Shown in pieces: positions 33,868 to 42,215 of a stretch of DNA of 64,000 bases; the stretch's first letter is position 1; every line of letters begins with the position of its first letter. This DNA is from Mycobacterium sp. D16Q13 (GTDB lineage: Bacteria; Actinomycetota; Actinomycetes; Mycobacteriales; Mycobacteriaceae), in contig NZ_MAEW01000019.1 of assembly GCF_002013375.1 (NCBI RefSeq), forward strand, positions 1 to 64,000, given 5' to 3'. A program made the position numbers and the translations under genes. A model generated the notes under the pieces. It made no database searches, had not been told where the DNA came from, and saw only the letters and a list, made by a program, of their open reading frames with translations.

Positions 33868-35238
33868 TCAGGCATGAAGGGTGGCGCCGTCGGGCGGGGC
33901 TGTTCCGGCCTCGTCGGAATCTGCGCAGGGGATGTCCGTTCCGGCGATCGAGGCTCCGGCCGTCTCGATAAGGAACGGTAGGGCGCACAACCCGACGACA
34001 CAGGCCAGCATGAGATAAGCGGCGGGGAACAGATCCCATCCGGTCCTGTCCACCATGAGGTCGTTCACCAGAGGCGCGGTGCCGCCGAACGCGGCGGTGG
34101 ACAAGTTGTAAGAGATCGCGAATCCCGCATAGCGCACGTGGGTGGGAAACATACACGGGAAGGTCGCGGTAATGGTAGACAGCTGCGGTATGTACAGCAA
34201 TCCGAGAGTGGCGAAACCCACTATCGCCCAACAGAATCCCTGCCCCATGAGCCAGAACATCGGCAGTGAGAACAGCAGTAGACCGGTCAACGAGAATGCC
34301 CACATGGGTTTGCGCCCCACGCGGTCCGACAGTGCTCCGCAGAAGGGCAGGAATGCCATCATGGCGACCTCGCCGATGAGGATGACGATCTGGCCCTGCG
34401 TCTCAGTCATGCCGAGCCGCGTCTTCAGGTAGGTCGGCTGATAGCTAAGCAGGGTGTAGTTGGTGATGTTCAGCGCGATCACCAGCAGCATCATCACGAT
34501 CATGGGTCGCTTGTAGTCGCGCACCAGATCTCTGAGCCGTTCGAACGCATTCCCCTGACCCTCCGGCTCCTGTTCCTGCATCTCTTTGAACAAGGGCGGG
34601 TCATCCAGGCGGCTCCGTAGATACCAGCCGATAAGACCCATCGGAAGTGCGACGAGGAATGGAATACGCCAGCCCCAGGAGTGCATAGCTTCGGTGCTCA
34701 GGCTGGCATCGAGGATCAGGACGAAGGCGGCGCCGGTGACAAAGCCGCCCAAGGTGCCGAACTCGAGGAAGGAACCGTACTTGCCGCGCTTCTTATCGGG
34801 CGCGAACTCGGCCATGAATGTCGCCGCACCGCCGTATTCGCCGCCGGTGGAGAAACCCTGCACCACGCGCAGCAGAATCAACAACGCGGGCGCGGCCGCT
34901 CCGATGGTCGCCCACGTCGGCAACACGCCAATGAGTGTGGTGGACAACGCCATCAGCACGATGGTGATGGCCATGACGCTCTTGCGGCCCAATCTGTCGC
35001 CAAGTGGTCCCCAGATCATTCCGCCGAGAGGACGCAGCAGGAATGAGATCGCGTATCCCAGCATCGTGAACGCGGTGCCCAGGGTGGGGAAGAAGGCCTG
35101 TGTCAGGAAGATGGTCGTGGCGGCGTAGACGCCATAGTCGTACCACTCGGTGGCGTTGCCCATCGCCGATGCCGCGATGGCCCGGTGCAGGATCCGCCGG
35201 CCCTCGGGTGACTGGAAGTCCGGGCCGGCGGCCGTCAT
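33868..35238 (-). CDS. MFS transporter, metabolite:H+ symporter (ProP-like) family
   Basis: A 456-residue membrane protein with about 12 hydrophobic helices. It has the MHS-family N-terminus (ASAMGNATEWYDYGVYA) near residue 24, the loop 2-3 motif GDRLGRKSVM near 85, and GFSTGGEYGGAATFMAEFAP near 128. Family members carry proline, glycine betaine, ectoine, citrate or shikimate. It starts inside the ectD stop codon (TGATG), so it is the fifth gene of the ect operon, and ectoine or hydroxyectoine uptake is the natural guess. The last 40 residues are a short acidic tail. Confidence 0.88.
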   Translation of the reverse strand: MTAAGPDFQSPEGRRILHRAIAASAMGNATEWYDYGVYAATTIFLTQAFFPTLGTAFTMLGYAISFLLRPLGGMIWGPLGDRLGRKSVMAITIVLMALSTTLIGVLPTWATIGAAAPALLILLRVVQGFSTGGEYGGAATFMAEFAPDKKRGKYGSFLEFGTLGGFVTGAAFVLILDASLSTEAMHSWGWRIPFLVALPMGLIGWYLRSRLDDPPLFKEMQEQEPEGQGNAFERLRDLVRDYKRPMIVMMLLVIALNITNYTLLSYQPTYLKTRLGMTETQGQIVILIGEVAMMAFLPFCGALSDRVGRKPMWAFSLTGLLLFSLPMFWLMGQGFCWAIVGFATLGLLYIPQLSTITATFPCMFPTHVRYAGFAISYNLSTAAFGGTAPLVNDLMVDRTGWDLFPAAYLMLACVVGLCALPFLIETAGASIAGTDIPCADSDEAGTAPPDGATLHA

Positions 35239-36146
35239 CAGCGCGTGCCCGGAGATTGGCTATTCAGCGGGGTAAAGGTCCGCGCCGCGATGTACTCCGG
35301 ACGCGGCTCCGACCCGGCGAAGGGCCGCTCCGGTGTGTTCTGGACCGAGTTGAACACGAGGAACACATTCGACCGCGGGTAGGGGCTGATGTTCGACCCC
35401 GACCCGTGCATGAGGTTGCAGTCGAACCACAGCGCGTCCCCCGGCTGCCCGAGGAACAGCTCGATACCGCTGGTGAGGGCGGCCTCCGCGAGGGTCTGCG
35501 TGGAGGGAACGCCAATCTCCTGCTCCACCAAAGATTTCCGATGGTTCTCGTGCGGGGTCGTGCCGACGCACGGGTAGAAGGTGCGATGCGTACCCGGCAT
35601 GACCTGCAGCGTCCCGTTGTAGGCGACGTTGACGGTCAACGCGATCGAGCAGGACACGGTGCGCATCTGGGGGAGCCCGTCCTCGGTGTGCCAGGTCTCG
35701 AAGTCCGAATGCCAATAAAAGCCGCGCCCCCTGAACGCGGGCATCGCATTGATACGGGACTGATGTAGGTAGACCGGCCCGCCCAAGAGCTGCTCGGCGA
35801 CGTCGAGTACCCCCGGCGAGCATGCGACGTCCATGACCACGGAGCTCAGGATGTGTGCCTCGAAGATGGATCGCACCTCCTGCGATCCGGCCTCTTTGAC
35901 GATCCTGGGATCATCGCCCAGTTGTGATGGCACTCTGTCGATCTCGTTACGCAAGGTCGAGACCGTCATATCATCGACGGTGCTCGGCCGGATCAGGAAT
36001 CCCTGATCCGACATCTGCGTGAGCGCCGGTGGGGCGAGCGGTCCCTGGTCCGCGGTGCCCCAGACGACAGGCTCCGTCCTGACGATGGGAGGCTGCTCGG
36101 TCTCGAGGCGGCTAGGGTAGCGATCCGTGATCGCAGGGGCGCTCAT
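35238..36146 (-). CDS. ectD: Ectoine 5-hydroxylase EctD
   Basis: Fe(II)/2-oxoglutarate dioxygenase turning ectoine to 5-hydroxyectoine. The 302-residue length is typical. The EctD signature FYWHSDFETWHTEDGLPQMR is near residue 140 and supplies the His and Asp iron ligands; the second His is in LMHGSGSN near 245, and the 2-oxoglutarate-binding Arg probably lies a little after it. I chose the ATG at 36146, which overlaps the ectC stop by four bases; the frame upstream adds 26 Arg-rich residues unlike the family. Confidence 0.94.
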   Translation of the reverse strand: MSAPAITDRYPSRLETEQPPIVRTEPVVWGTADQGPLAPPALTQMSDQGFLIRPSTVDDMTVSTLRNEIDRVPSQLGDDPRIVKEAGSQEVRSIFEAHILSSVVMDVACSPGVLDVAEQLLGGPVYLHQSRINAMPAFRGRGFYWHSDFETWHTEDGLPQMRTVSCSIALTVNVAYNGTLQVMPGTHRTFYPCVGTTPHENHRKSLVEQEIGVPSTQTLAEAALTSGIELFLGQPGDALWFDCNLMHGSGSNISPYPRSNVFLVFNSVQNTPERPFAGSEPRPEYIAARTFTPLNSQSPGTR

Positions 36147-36535
36147 GAGAGTGCGGGCGCGGCCGGGTATGCGCCGGACTCGTCGTGGACCTCCTGCCCG
36201 GTGACAGGAGGATTGAACACGCACATCATGCGCATCTCAGTATCGGCGGAAAGTTGGTGCCGCTCATTGCCGTCGAGCAAATACATGCTGCCCGGCGCGA
36301 GCGTGAAGGCGTCGCCGTTTTCCAGGTTTGTCAGCGTGCCGGTACCGGCAGTGAGCCATACCGCTTCGATGTGGTGCCGGTAGTGGAAGACGTGCACGGT
36401 TCCCGCGTCGATGGTGGTCTCGTGGAAGGAGAACCCGACTCCGTCATCCGCCAGCACGATCCGTTTGCTATGCCAGCCTTCGCCGCTGACGTCGCGTTCG
36501 GTACCCGTAATCTGTTGGGTAGTACGGACGATCAC
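36143..36535 (-). CDS. ectC: L-ectoine synthase EctC
   Basis: Cupin enzyme that closes the ectoine ring by water elimination from N-gamma-acetyldiaminobutyrate. The 130-residue chain shows MIVRTTQQITGTERDV at the start, VFHYRHHIEAVWLTAGTGTLTN (metal-binding cupin region) near 50, and LLDGNERHQLSADTEMRMMCVFNPP near 85. Length and order fit EctC. It lies between ectB (29-base gap) and ectD (4-base overlap). Confidence 0.95.
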   Translation of the reverse strand: MIVRTTQQITGTERDVSGEGWHSKRIVLADDGVGFSFHETTIDAGTVHVFHYRHHIEAVWLTAGTGTLTNLENGDAFTLAPGSMYLLDGNERHQLSADTEMRMMCVFNPPVTGQEVHDESGAYPAAPALS

Positions 36536-36564
36536 AGTAATTCCTCTCTTGTTGGATTCGGCTT

Positions 36565-37842
36565 CTAGGCGGACTCGGCGATGGATTCACGCAGGGTGGC
36601 AATGCCGATATCAAGCTGCTCGTCGGTTGTGGTCAGCGCGGGCAGCAGTTTGACGACCTCGTCCTTGGGGCCGGAGGTCTCCACGAGCAGGCCGCGCCGG
36701 AACGCGGCCTTGCTGACGCGCGAGCCCCGCTCGGTGTCGGCGAATGCGATGCCCTGGACCATGCCGCGGCCACGCACGGTCACCGAATCGTCATCGGCCA
36801 CCAATGCGGACAGCTCGGTATGGAGGCGGTCGCCCTTACGGCGCACGTCCTCGCTGAACGTGCCATCGCGCCAATACTTTTGCAGTGTCGCGGTGGCTGT
36901 CACGAAGGCCGGGTTGTTTCCGCGGAAGGTGCCGTTGTGCTCACCCGGGGCCCACTGATCCAGATCGGGACGGATCAGTGTCAGCGCCATCGGCAGGCCG
37001 TATCCGCTGATCGACTTGGACAACGTCACGATATCGGGACGGATTCCCGCGTCTTCGAAGGAGAAGAAGGCGCCAGTACGGCCGCAACCCATTTGGACGT
37101 CGTCGACGATCAGGATGATCTCGCGCTTGCGGCACAGATCTGACAGTGCGCGCAGCCATTCGGCGCGGGCGACGTTGACCCCGCCCTCACCCTGCACGGT
37201 CTCGACGATCACCGCGGCGGGCTTGTTGAGACCGCCGCCTTCGTCGTCGAGCACCTTCTCGAACCATTGGAAATCCTCGGTGACTCCGCCGAAGTAGTTG
37301 TCGTACGGCATCGGGGTGGAGTGCACAAGGGGCACACCCGCACCGGCGCGCTTCATCGAATTACCGGTCACAGCCAGCGATCCCAGTGTCATTCCATGAA
37401 ATGCGTTGGTGAAGCTGATGATCGACTCGCGCCCCGTGATATTTCGTGCCAGCTTGAGTGCGGCCTCCACGGCATTGGTCCCGGTGGGCCCGGGGAACTG
37501 CACCTTGTAGTCCATACCGCGTGGTTGCAGGATGGTCCCCTCGAATTCCTCGAGGAACTGCTGTTTGGCGACCGTGGCCATGTCCAGGCCGTGGACTATG
37601 CCATCGGTCGTCAGGTAGTCGATGAGGGCCGTCTTGAGATCCGGGTTGTTATGCCCATAGTTGAGTGCGCCCGCACCGGCGAAGAAGTCGAGGTAACGCT
37701 CACCGGTGGTGTCGGTCAACCACGATCCGGAGGCAGAGGCGAAGGTGGTGGGCCAACTCCGGCAATAACTTCGCACCTCGGATTCACGTTCGTTGATGAC
37801 CCTCGGTAGCCCGGCTTCCTGAGCGGGCAAAGTGGCGGTCAT
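36565..37842 (-). CDS. ectB: Diaminobutyrate-2-oxoglutarate transaminase EctB
   Basis: PLP-dependent class III aminotransferase forming L-2,4-diaminobutyrate from aspartate semialdehyde. The 425 residues carry YLDFFAGAGALNYGHNNP near 50, FPGPTGTNAVEAALKLAR near 112, SFTNAFHGMTLGSLA near 140, DDVQMGCGRTGAFFSFE near 235 and the PLP lysine in TLSKSISGYGLPM near 265. Start ATG at 37842 has AAAGGGG nine bases upstream; the open frame goes back to 38025 but that part overlaps ectA. A hairpin separates it from ectA. Confidence 0.95.
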   Translation of the reverse strand: MTATLPAQEAGLPRVINERESEVRSYCRSWPTTFASASGSWLTDTTGERYLDFFAGAGALNYGHNNPDLKTALIDYLTTDGIVHGLDMATVAKQQFLEEFEGTILQPRGMDYKVQFPGPTGTNAVEAALKLARNITGRESIISFTNAFHGMTLGSLAVTGNSMKRAGAGVPLVHSTPMPYDNYFGGVTEDFQWFEKVLDDEGGGLNKPAAVIVETVQGEGGVNVARAEWLRALSDLCRKREIILIVDDVQMGCGRTGAFFSFEDAGIRPDIVTLSKSISGYGLPMALTLIRPDLDQWAPGEHNGTFRGNNPAFVTATATLQKYWRDGTFSEDVRRKGDRLHTELSALVADDDSVTVRGRGMVQGIAFADTERGSRVSKAAFRRGLLVETSGPKDEVVKLLPALTTTDEQLDIGIATLRESIAESA

Positions 37843-37862
37843 TTCTGTATCCCCTTTCGGCC

Positions 37863-37880
37863 CAGTGCCTTTAGGCACTG
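37863..37880. other. Small hairpin at the ectA-ectB junction
   Basis: CAGTGCC, loop TTTA, GGCACTG: a perfect 7-base stem with the ectA stop codon in the loop, about 20 bases before the ectB start. No T run follows on the minus strand, so it is not a classical terminator. It could adjust ectB translation or protect mRNA ends. Confidence 0.55.
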
Positions 37881-38416
37881 TTACTGGGCGCTTTATGTAG
37901 GTCGTGCGGAGTGAGTCGCAGCAGCGGCTCTGCCTCATGTGCATCGGGAAACAGATCCACGCCGAATCCAGCGGATTCGGTGAGTTCCATATCCCGCCGG
38001 CGGGCAAATCCGGCGAATAGTGCACGTGAAGCGGTATTTGACCGTGTAACAGTGGTTTCCATAACCAGGGGCTCGCCCTGCAACGTCGCGAGAGAGTCTG
38101 CGAGCCAGGCCAGCATGCTGGCGGCCAGACCCTTTCCGCGGTACGCCTCGTCGACTCCGACCTGCCAGATCATCAGTGATCCAGAGGGTCTGAGGTATCC
38201 GGTCACGAATCCGACGGGTTTTCCCTCGACGCGTGCGACGGCGGCAGTGGAGGGAAAGTCAGTGCACCACAACAGGTATGCATAAGAAGAGTTGACGTCC
38301 AGCACGCCGGAGTCGCGTGCGATGCGCCACATGTGACGCGCGTCCGACTGCGTCGGGTGGCTCATAGACCACACAGGGGTGCAACGTTTTTCAGCCTGCA
38401 ATTCAGTATCGACCAC
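37871..38416 (-). CDS. ectA: Diaminobutyrate acetyltransferase EctA
   Basis: GNAT acetyltransferase giving N-gamma-acetyl-diaminobutyrate. The 181-residue chain shows MWRIARDSGVLDVNSSYAYLLWCTDFP near 29 (EctA signature with substrate-binding residues) and the acetyl-CoA loop VGVDEAYRGKGLAASML near 86. The GTG at 38416 keeps the residues that line up with the first strand of the fold; an ATG at 38365 would remove 17 residues and is possible. First gene of ectABCD-transporter. Confidence 0.92.
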   Translation of the reverse strand: MVDTELQAEKRCTPVWSMSHPTQSDARHMWRIARDSGVLDVNSSYAYLLWCTDFPSTAAVARVEGKPVGFVTGYLRPSGSLMIWQVGVDEAYRGKGLAASMLAWLADSLATLQGEPLVMETTVTRSNTASRALFAGFARRRDMELTESAGFGVDLFPDAHEAEPLLRLTPHDLHKAPSNSA

Positions 38417-38441
38417 TAAAAATCACCATCACCACAACATG

Positions 38442-38479
38442 TTTCGTATCAACTTGGGTTTCGTATCGGCTTTCGTACC
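38442..38479 (-). repeat. Three direct repeats TTTCGTAYC upstream of ectA
   Basis: Copies at 38442-38450, 38459-38467 (both TTTCGTATC) and 38471-38479 (TTTCGTACC); on the coding strand they read GATACGAAA. They begin 26 bases before the ectA GTG, so they overlap the expected promoter or leader. They could bind an osmotic-response regulator, but none is known to me with this motif. Confidence 0.6.
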
Positions 38480-38571
38480 GTCCGACCGTAACCACATCGG
38501 CACCCGGATGGCCAGGACCGGCGGTGGCGATCCGGGTCAAGTCACGCCGTTTGCCGAGGGTATCCGCCTGT

Positions 38572-38587
38572 TGTGACCCTCGTCACA
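38572..38587. promoter_or_regulatory. CRP-type site TGTGA-N6-TCACA
   Basis: TGTGACCCTCGTCACA is an exact match to the CRP palindrome used by mycobacterial Crp (Rv3676-type). It lies 155 bases upstream of the ectA GTG and 66 bases past the FUSC stop, so ectA is the only plausible target. Confidence 0.65.
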
Positions 38588-38653
38588 TTATTGCGTGACG
38601 ATGAGAACTTGACGGGATCTTGACGAATGTGCATCGAGGTTGCCGGGCAACAT

Positions 38654-40297
38654 TCAGCCATTGCTACTGAAGCAGCGCTCCCAGCGGTCGGGATCGGCGA
38701 GCATCTCGCCGGGGGGAGTGGCCCAGCATGCGGCCACCAGGTCGTAACCGTGGTGAATGAGTGCGGCATGCGCCGGCCAGTACGACTGCAGCCATCCGGG
38801 TTCGTTGTGTGCGCTGTCCACGCCGGCCCGAATGGCGCCCTCGAGTTCGAAGGACAGGTCTCGGGCCTCTGCGTATGCGGCGTCGTGAGCGGGCTGCACC
38901 CGGGCGCTCGCGACCAGCGCCAGCGCCGCTCGCCGGATCCGGGCCTCGGTGAATGCGAAGGTCTGACGATGGGCATGAGGCGCGATCAGGTACATCGACG
39001 CCATGGCGACGGCGACGCCGACCAATGTCTCCGCCAGGCGATCGCGCACGATTGATGTGACGGATCCCTGCAGGGTGACCACGCCCGCCGACAGCAGCGC
39101 GATGGGCGTCACGAACATGACGGCGACGGCGTAGTTGCGCGGCAGGAACAGCTCGGTGCAGAACTGCAACGTCGCGATGGCGGCGATGAGCGCGTACCCG
39201 GTGAGGGACAGCTGGTACAGCACCGCGAAGAGAACAAGCCCGATCACTGTTCCGGCGAAGCGCTGGAGTCCGCGCACCGTTCCGTGCAGCCGATCGGGAC
39301 CGAGATGGACGATCACGAGGGCGCTCAGGATCGCCCATTGCGGCCGTGTCAGCCCGATCGCCGCACTGATGGCTCCGGCACCGAGGCAGGCGATGCCGAC
39401 GCGTCCGGCGGTGATCGTGGCGTGCGAACGGAACCGCACCGAACGGCGCAGCCGATACCAGATGCTGGGGCGAACCACCAGGACGTGGTCGCCCGGGATG
39501 ACGTGATCAAGCACCATCTTGGCGCCGACAGCGGTTTCGGTGAACCGGCGATGGGTATCGAGCATCGTTGTCACCAGGGGTGAATCTGACTGCGTGGAGT
39601 ATCCCGCGTCGTGCAGCGCGGTCCATGCCGAGGAGATCGCCAGTCCTGCGGCGTGGCGTGCGTCGACCGTCGCGTTGCCTGGCTGGGCATACCCGTCGAC
39701 TGCTTCGACTGCCCGCTGTACCGCGACGCGTTCGGGCTTGTGGCGATCGATCGCGGCGCCCGCCATCGAAACGATGACCGCCGCGACCGCTCCCAAGCTC
39801 GCGCAGGCGAGAATCCGAAATGGGTCAACGCCCCATTCCGTAGCGCCGAGTGCACCACCGCATACCAGGACGAAGAACAGTGCGCCCGGAGGGCCGAGCC
39901 GCAGGGCGTCCACCGTGTAGACGACCGGGACCGCGACCGCTGTCAGGGTGAGGATGATTGCCACCTTGTTGGCGACACCGCCGGGGGCATGGGCCCCGAC
40001 GAGGGCGCCGAGCGTCGCGACGAGCAGCAGCGCGATGCCTGCGGTGGCCACCACGGCGGCGCGCACCCGGTAGGGGCGCCCTTCGCCGTAGAGAACGGCG
40101 AAGGCCCCGTAGGTCACATAAAGCGCCGCATTCGGGTATCCAGCGGCGACAACGAGCACCCCGGGAATGGCGACGGCGGCGCCGGCGCGCAGTCCGATGC
40201 TCCACCGCCGACCCGCCGGTGGGGCGGAGAACAAGATGGAGCGGGCCCGGGCGATCTGCGGAAGCGGATCCGGCGATTCAGGCGCGGGCGGGGTCAC
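38654..40297 (-). CDS. FUSC-family membrane protein (aromatic acid exporter-like)
   Basis: A 547-residue integral membrane protein with two hydrophobic clusters (about 35-185 and 320-440), each of several helices, separated by a helical cytoplasmic region and ending in a cytoplasmic tail. This is the FUSC/AaeB-like layout. The second cluster contains RPQWAILSALVIVHLGPDRLHGTVRGLQRFAGTVIGL, the family's characteristic block. It starts 3 bases after the MerR-family gene, so the pair is an operon. Substrate unknown. Confidence 0.82.
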   Translation of the reverse strand: MTPPAPESPDPLPQIARARSILFSAPPAGRRWSIGLRAGAAVAIPGVLVVAAGYPNAALYVTYGAFAVLYGEGRPYRVRAAVVATAGIALLLVATLGALVGAHAPGGVANKVAIILTLTAVAVPVVYTVDALRLGPPGALFFVLVCGGALGATEWGVDPFRILACASLGAVAAVIVSMAGAAIDRHKPERVAVQRAVEAVDGYAQPGNATVDARHAAGLAISSAWTALHDAGYSTQSDSPLVTTMLDTHRRFTETAVGAKMVLDHVIPGDHVLVVRPSIWYRLRRSVRFRSHATITAGRVGIACLGAGAISAAIGLTRPQWAILSALVIVHLGPDRLHGTVRGLQRFAGTVIGLVLFAVLYQLSLTGYALIAAIATLQFCTELFLPRNYAVAVMFVTPIALLSAGVVTLQGSVTSIVRDRLAETLVGVAVAMASMYLIAPHAHRQTFAFTEARIRRAALALVASARVQPAHDAAYAEARDLSFELEGAIRAGVDSAHNEPGWLQSYWPAHAALIHHGYDLVAACWATPPGEMLADPDRWERCFSSNG

Positions 40298-40300
40298 ACG

Positions 40301-40933
40301 TCATTTCATACCGTGCCGCTGCCGGTAGGCGCGTTGTTTACAGGCAGGGGAGCAGTAGCGCTGTGGCCGTCCCTTCCCGTGGGTGATCAGTTCGGAGTCG
40401 CAAAACCGGCAACGTCCGCGCAGTTCGGCGGCTATTTCGTCACGCGCGGGAGAGGATTCGTCACAGGCGCCGCGTGCTGCGGACACCAGATTCGTGCCGG
40501 CGGCCCGGCCGCGGGGGGTGCGGATGCGGAGCTCCCCATCGAGGTAGGGGCAATCGACGATGTCCTCGTTCTGGCACGACAGCAGGTGGTTGAGGTAGTC
40601 GCGTGCGCGATGGAGCTGCTCGATGCGGGCGGAGATGTCCGCGACCTGCTCGGTGACCGCGCTGCGCCAGGTATCGGGTTGTGCCGAATGTGATGTCACG
40701 ACGGCGGCCTGGCGCAGCGGCATCATTCCGGTGATGCAGCACAGGTACGCGATGCCGATGCGACGCAGATCTCGCTCGGTGTAGGTGCGACGGCCGCTGT
40801 GCTGTGTCGGCGAATTCAGGACGCCCTGCTTCTCCCACCATCGCAGGGTCGACGGGGCCAGGCCGTAGAGGGCAGCCGCCTCGCCGATGTTCACCGTGGG
40901 TTCCGCGGGGGCGGGTCTTGACATCAAGCTCAC
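40301..40933 (-). CDS. MerR-family regulator with C-terminal zinc-finger-like motif
   Basis: A 210-residue protein. The N-terminal MerR winged helix is clear (NIGEAAALYGLAPSTLRWWEKQGVL near 15, then RRTYTERDLRRIGIAYLC). A central helical dimerisation region includes several Cys residues. The C-terminus has CRFCDSELITHGKGRPQRYCSPACKQRAYRQR, a Cx2C...Cx3C finger like those at the ends of CGNR or FCS-type proteins, probably structural zinc or a second DNA contact. The inverted repeat at 40945-40964 is its likely operator. Start GTG 40933 or ATG 40924. Confidence 0.85.
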   Translation of the reverse strand: MSLMSRPAPAEPTVNIGEAAALYGLAPSTLRWWEKQGVLNSPTQHSGRRTYTERDLRRIGIAYLCCITGMMPLRQAAVVTSHSAQPDTWRSAVTEQVADISARIEQLHRARDYLNHLLSCQNEDIVDCPYLDGELRIRTPRGRAAGTNLVSAARGACDESSPARDEIAAELRGRCRFCDSELITHGKGRPQRYCSPACKQRAYRQRHGMK

Positions 40934-40944
40934 TTCACCATTGA

Positions 40945-40966
40945 AACTTAGGTGACCCTAACTTGC
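40945..40966. promoter_or_regulatory. Inverted repeat / IdeR-like box upstream of the MerR gene
   Basis: AACTTAGG-N4-CCTAACTT is an inverted repeat with one mismatch (40945-40964), placed 12 bases before the GTG of the MerR gene, as expected for an autoregulatory MerR operator. The overlapping TTAGGTGACCCTAACTTGC also matches the IdeR consensus at 13 of 19. The two readings cannot be separated by eye. Confidence 0.5.
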
Positions 40967-41004
40967 AAGGAGTATCTATGGCCGTGGCGGCCTAGGGGCG
41001 CCTA

Positions 41005-42213
41005 CTAGCCCACGAGTGACCGGCCGAGATAGGCGCCCTCGGCGGTGCCCGGCGGCATGACGAAGACGGCGGATCCGACCGCGGTGTTCCACTGATTGAA
41101 CTCGTCCCGTTCGGCCAGCCGTCGTTGTGCCGGGACGAACTGCGTGGCGATATCGCGTTGGTAGGCGGCGAAAATCAGACCGGAGTTCGACGATGTGCCC
41201 GGTAACGGTGCGTCGTCGAAGTTGTACGGGCGGCGCAGGAATTTCTCGTGCGGATTGCGGTGGCGGGCCAGCGCGATATGCGCGGTCGCCGGGATGACCG
41301 GGATACCGCCGCGGGTCATCTCGAGGTCGGGTTCGTCGGACTCCTTCTCGCCCGTCAGCGGCGCGCCGTTGTCCGTTCTTCTGCCCATCACCAGGTCGCG
41401 GAGCTTGGTGTCCAGCTGGTCCCATCCGTCCAGATCCATCGTGATCCGGCGGAGGACCAGAAGCGTTCCGCCCCTGAGCCACTCATGATCTTCACCCTGG
41501 TGCCACAGCAGGCTGTCGAGCTCGGGCAAGCTGGGGTTCACCGTCCCATCGACCTGTCCCATGAGATTGCGCATGGTGCCTCCCGAGGGATCTTCCGCGC
41601 GCGGCGTGCGGAATCCGGTCTGGCGCCACCGTTCGGTGGCCAGGGAGCGCACATTCTTGAGGAGAACTCGGGCAGCATGCGCCACCACGAGCATGTCGTC
41701 GGCGCATATCTGCAGTAGGAGATCGCCTCCGCACCAGCGCTTATCGAGTTTGTCAGTGGAGAATGCCGGGAAGTCGCGTGCCGAGGCCGGGCATTTGTCG
41801 GCCAGGCCCGTCTTGGTGAACGCCGACGGCCCCAGGCCCGCCGTGATCGTCAATCGTGCTGTGGTCGTGGCCAATTCCGGCTCGGTGTCGGCGAGTGCGG
41901 GCAGGCCTTGAGTCAGCCTGGCGGCGTCGGTGGTCCACAGACGCAGGATGGACCGCAGGTTTTCGCGGGCTGCGCGTTCATCTGTGCTGCTGCCGGGTAG
42001 CAGATCCAGTGCGAGGAACAGCGCGTGTGACTGCGGTGCGGTGGTGATCCCCGCCTGGTGCTCGCCGTAGAAAGGTTCGACAGCGGGAACGCCTTGCGGT
42101 CGCGCCGCTTGCGATTGCGCCGACCACGCCGACAGTCCGGCGCCCGCAGTGAGGGCGGCCGCGGCACCGCCGCCGACAATGAGTCCCCGTCGGGACAAAG
42201 AACGACGCGTCAT
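41005..42213 (-). CDS. Tat-exported DyP-type peroxidase (EfeB-like)
   Basis: A 402-residue heme peroxidase. A twin-arginine signal (MTRRSLSRRGLIVGGGAAAALTAG) directs export across the membrane. The DyP family GxxDG motif appears as GQVDGTVNP near residue 218, with its Asp as the distal acid, and the proximal heme His is probably in IALARHRNP near 320. The C-terminal GLIFAAYQRDIATQFVPAQRRL block is typical. It follows the PCu(A)C chaperone by two bases, so the two act in the same compartment. Confidence 0.9.
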   Translation of the reverse strand: MTRRSLSRRGLIVGGGAAAALTAGAGLSAWSAQSQAARPQGVPAVEPFYGEHQAGITTAPQSHALFLALDLLPGSSTDERAARENLRSILRLWTTDAARLTQGLPALADTEPELATTTARLTITAGLGPSAFTKTGLADKCPASARDFPAFSTDKLDKRWCGGDLLLQICADDMLVVAHAARVLLKNVRSLATERWRQTGFRTPRAEDPSGGTMRNLMGQVDGTVNPSLPELDSLLWHQGEDHEWLRGGTLLVLRRITMDLDGWDQLDTKLRDLVMGRRTDNGAPLTGEKESDEPDLEMTRGGIPVIPATAHIALARHRNPHEKFLRRPYNFDDAPLPGTSSNSGLIFAAYQRDIATQFVPAQRRLAERDEFNQWNTAVGSAVFVMPPGTAEGAYLGRSLVG

Positions 42214-42215
42214 GC

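Larger units (their letters stand above)
38417..38653. promoter_or_regulatory. ectA upstream region
   Basis: A 237-base gap between ectA and the FUSC gene, both on the minus strand. It holds the ect promoter, three TTTCGTAYC direct repeats near the start codon and a consensus CRP-type palindrome farther up. I see no open frame worth calling. TTGACGGGATC and TTGACGAAT stretches at 38609-38625 read on the plus strand and have no plus-strand gene to serve. Confidence 0.6.

Noticed and set aside
37843..38025. N-terminal extension of EctB by 61 codons
   Set aside because: It overlaps ectA. The ATG at 37842 has a good ribosome-binding site and matches the family start.
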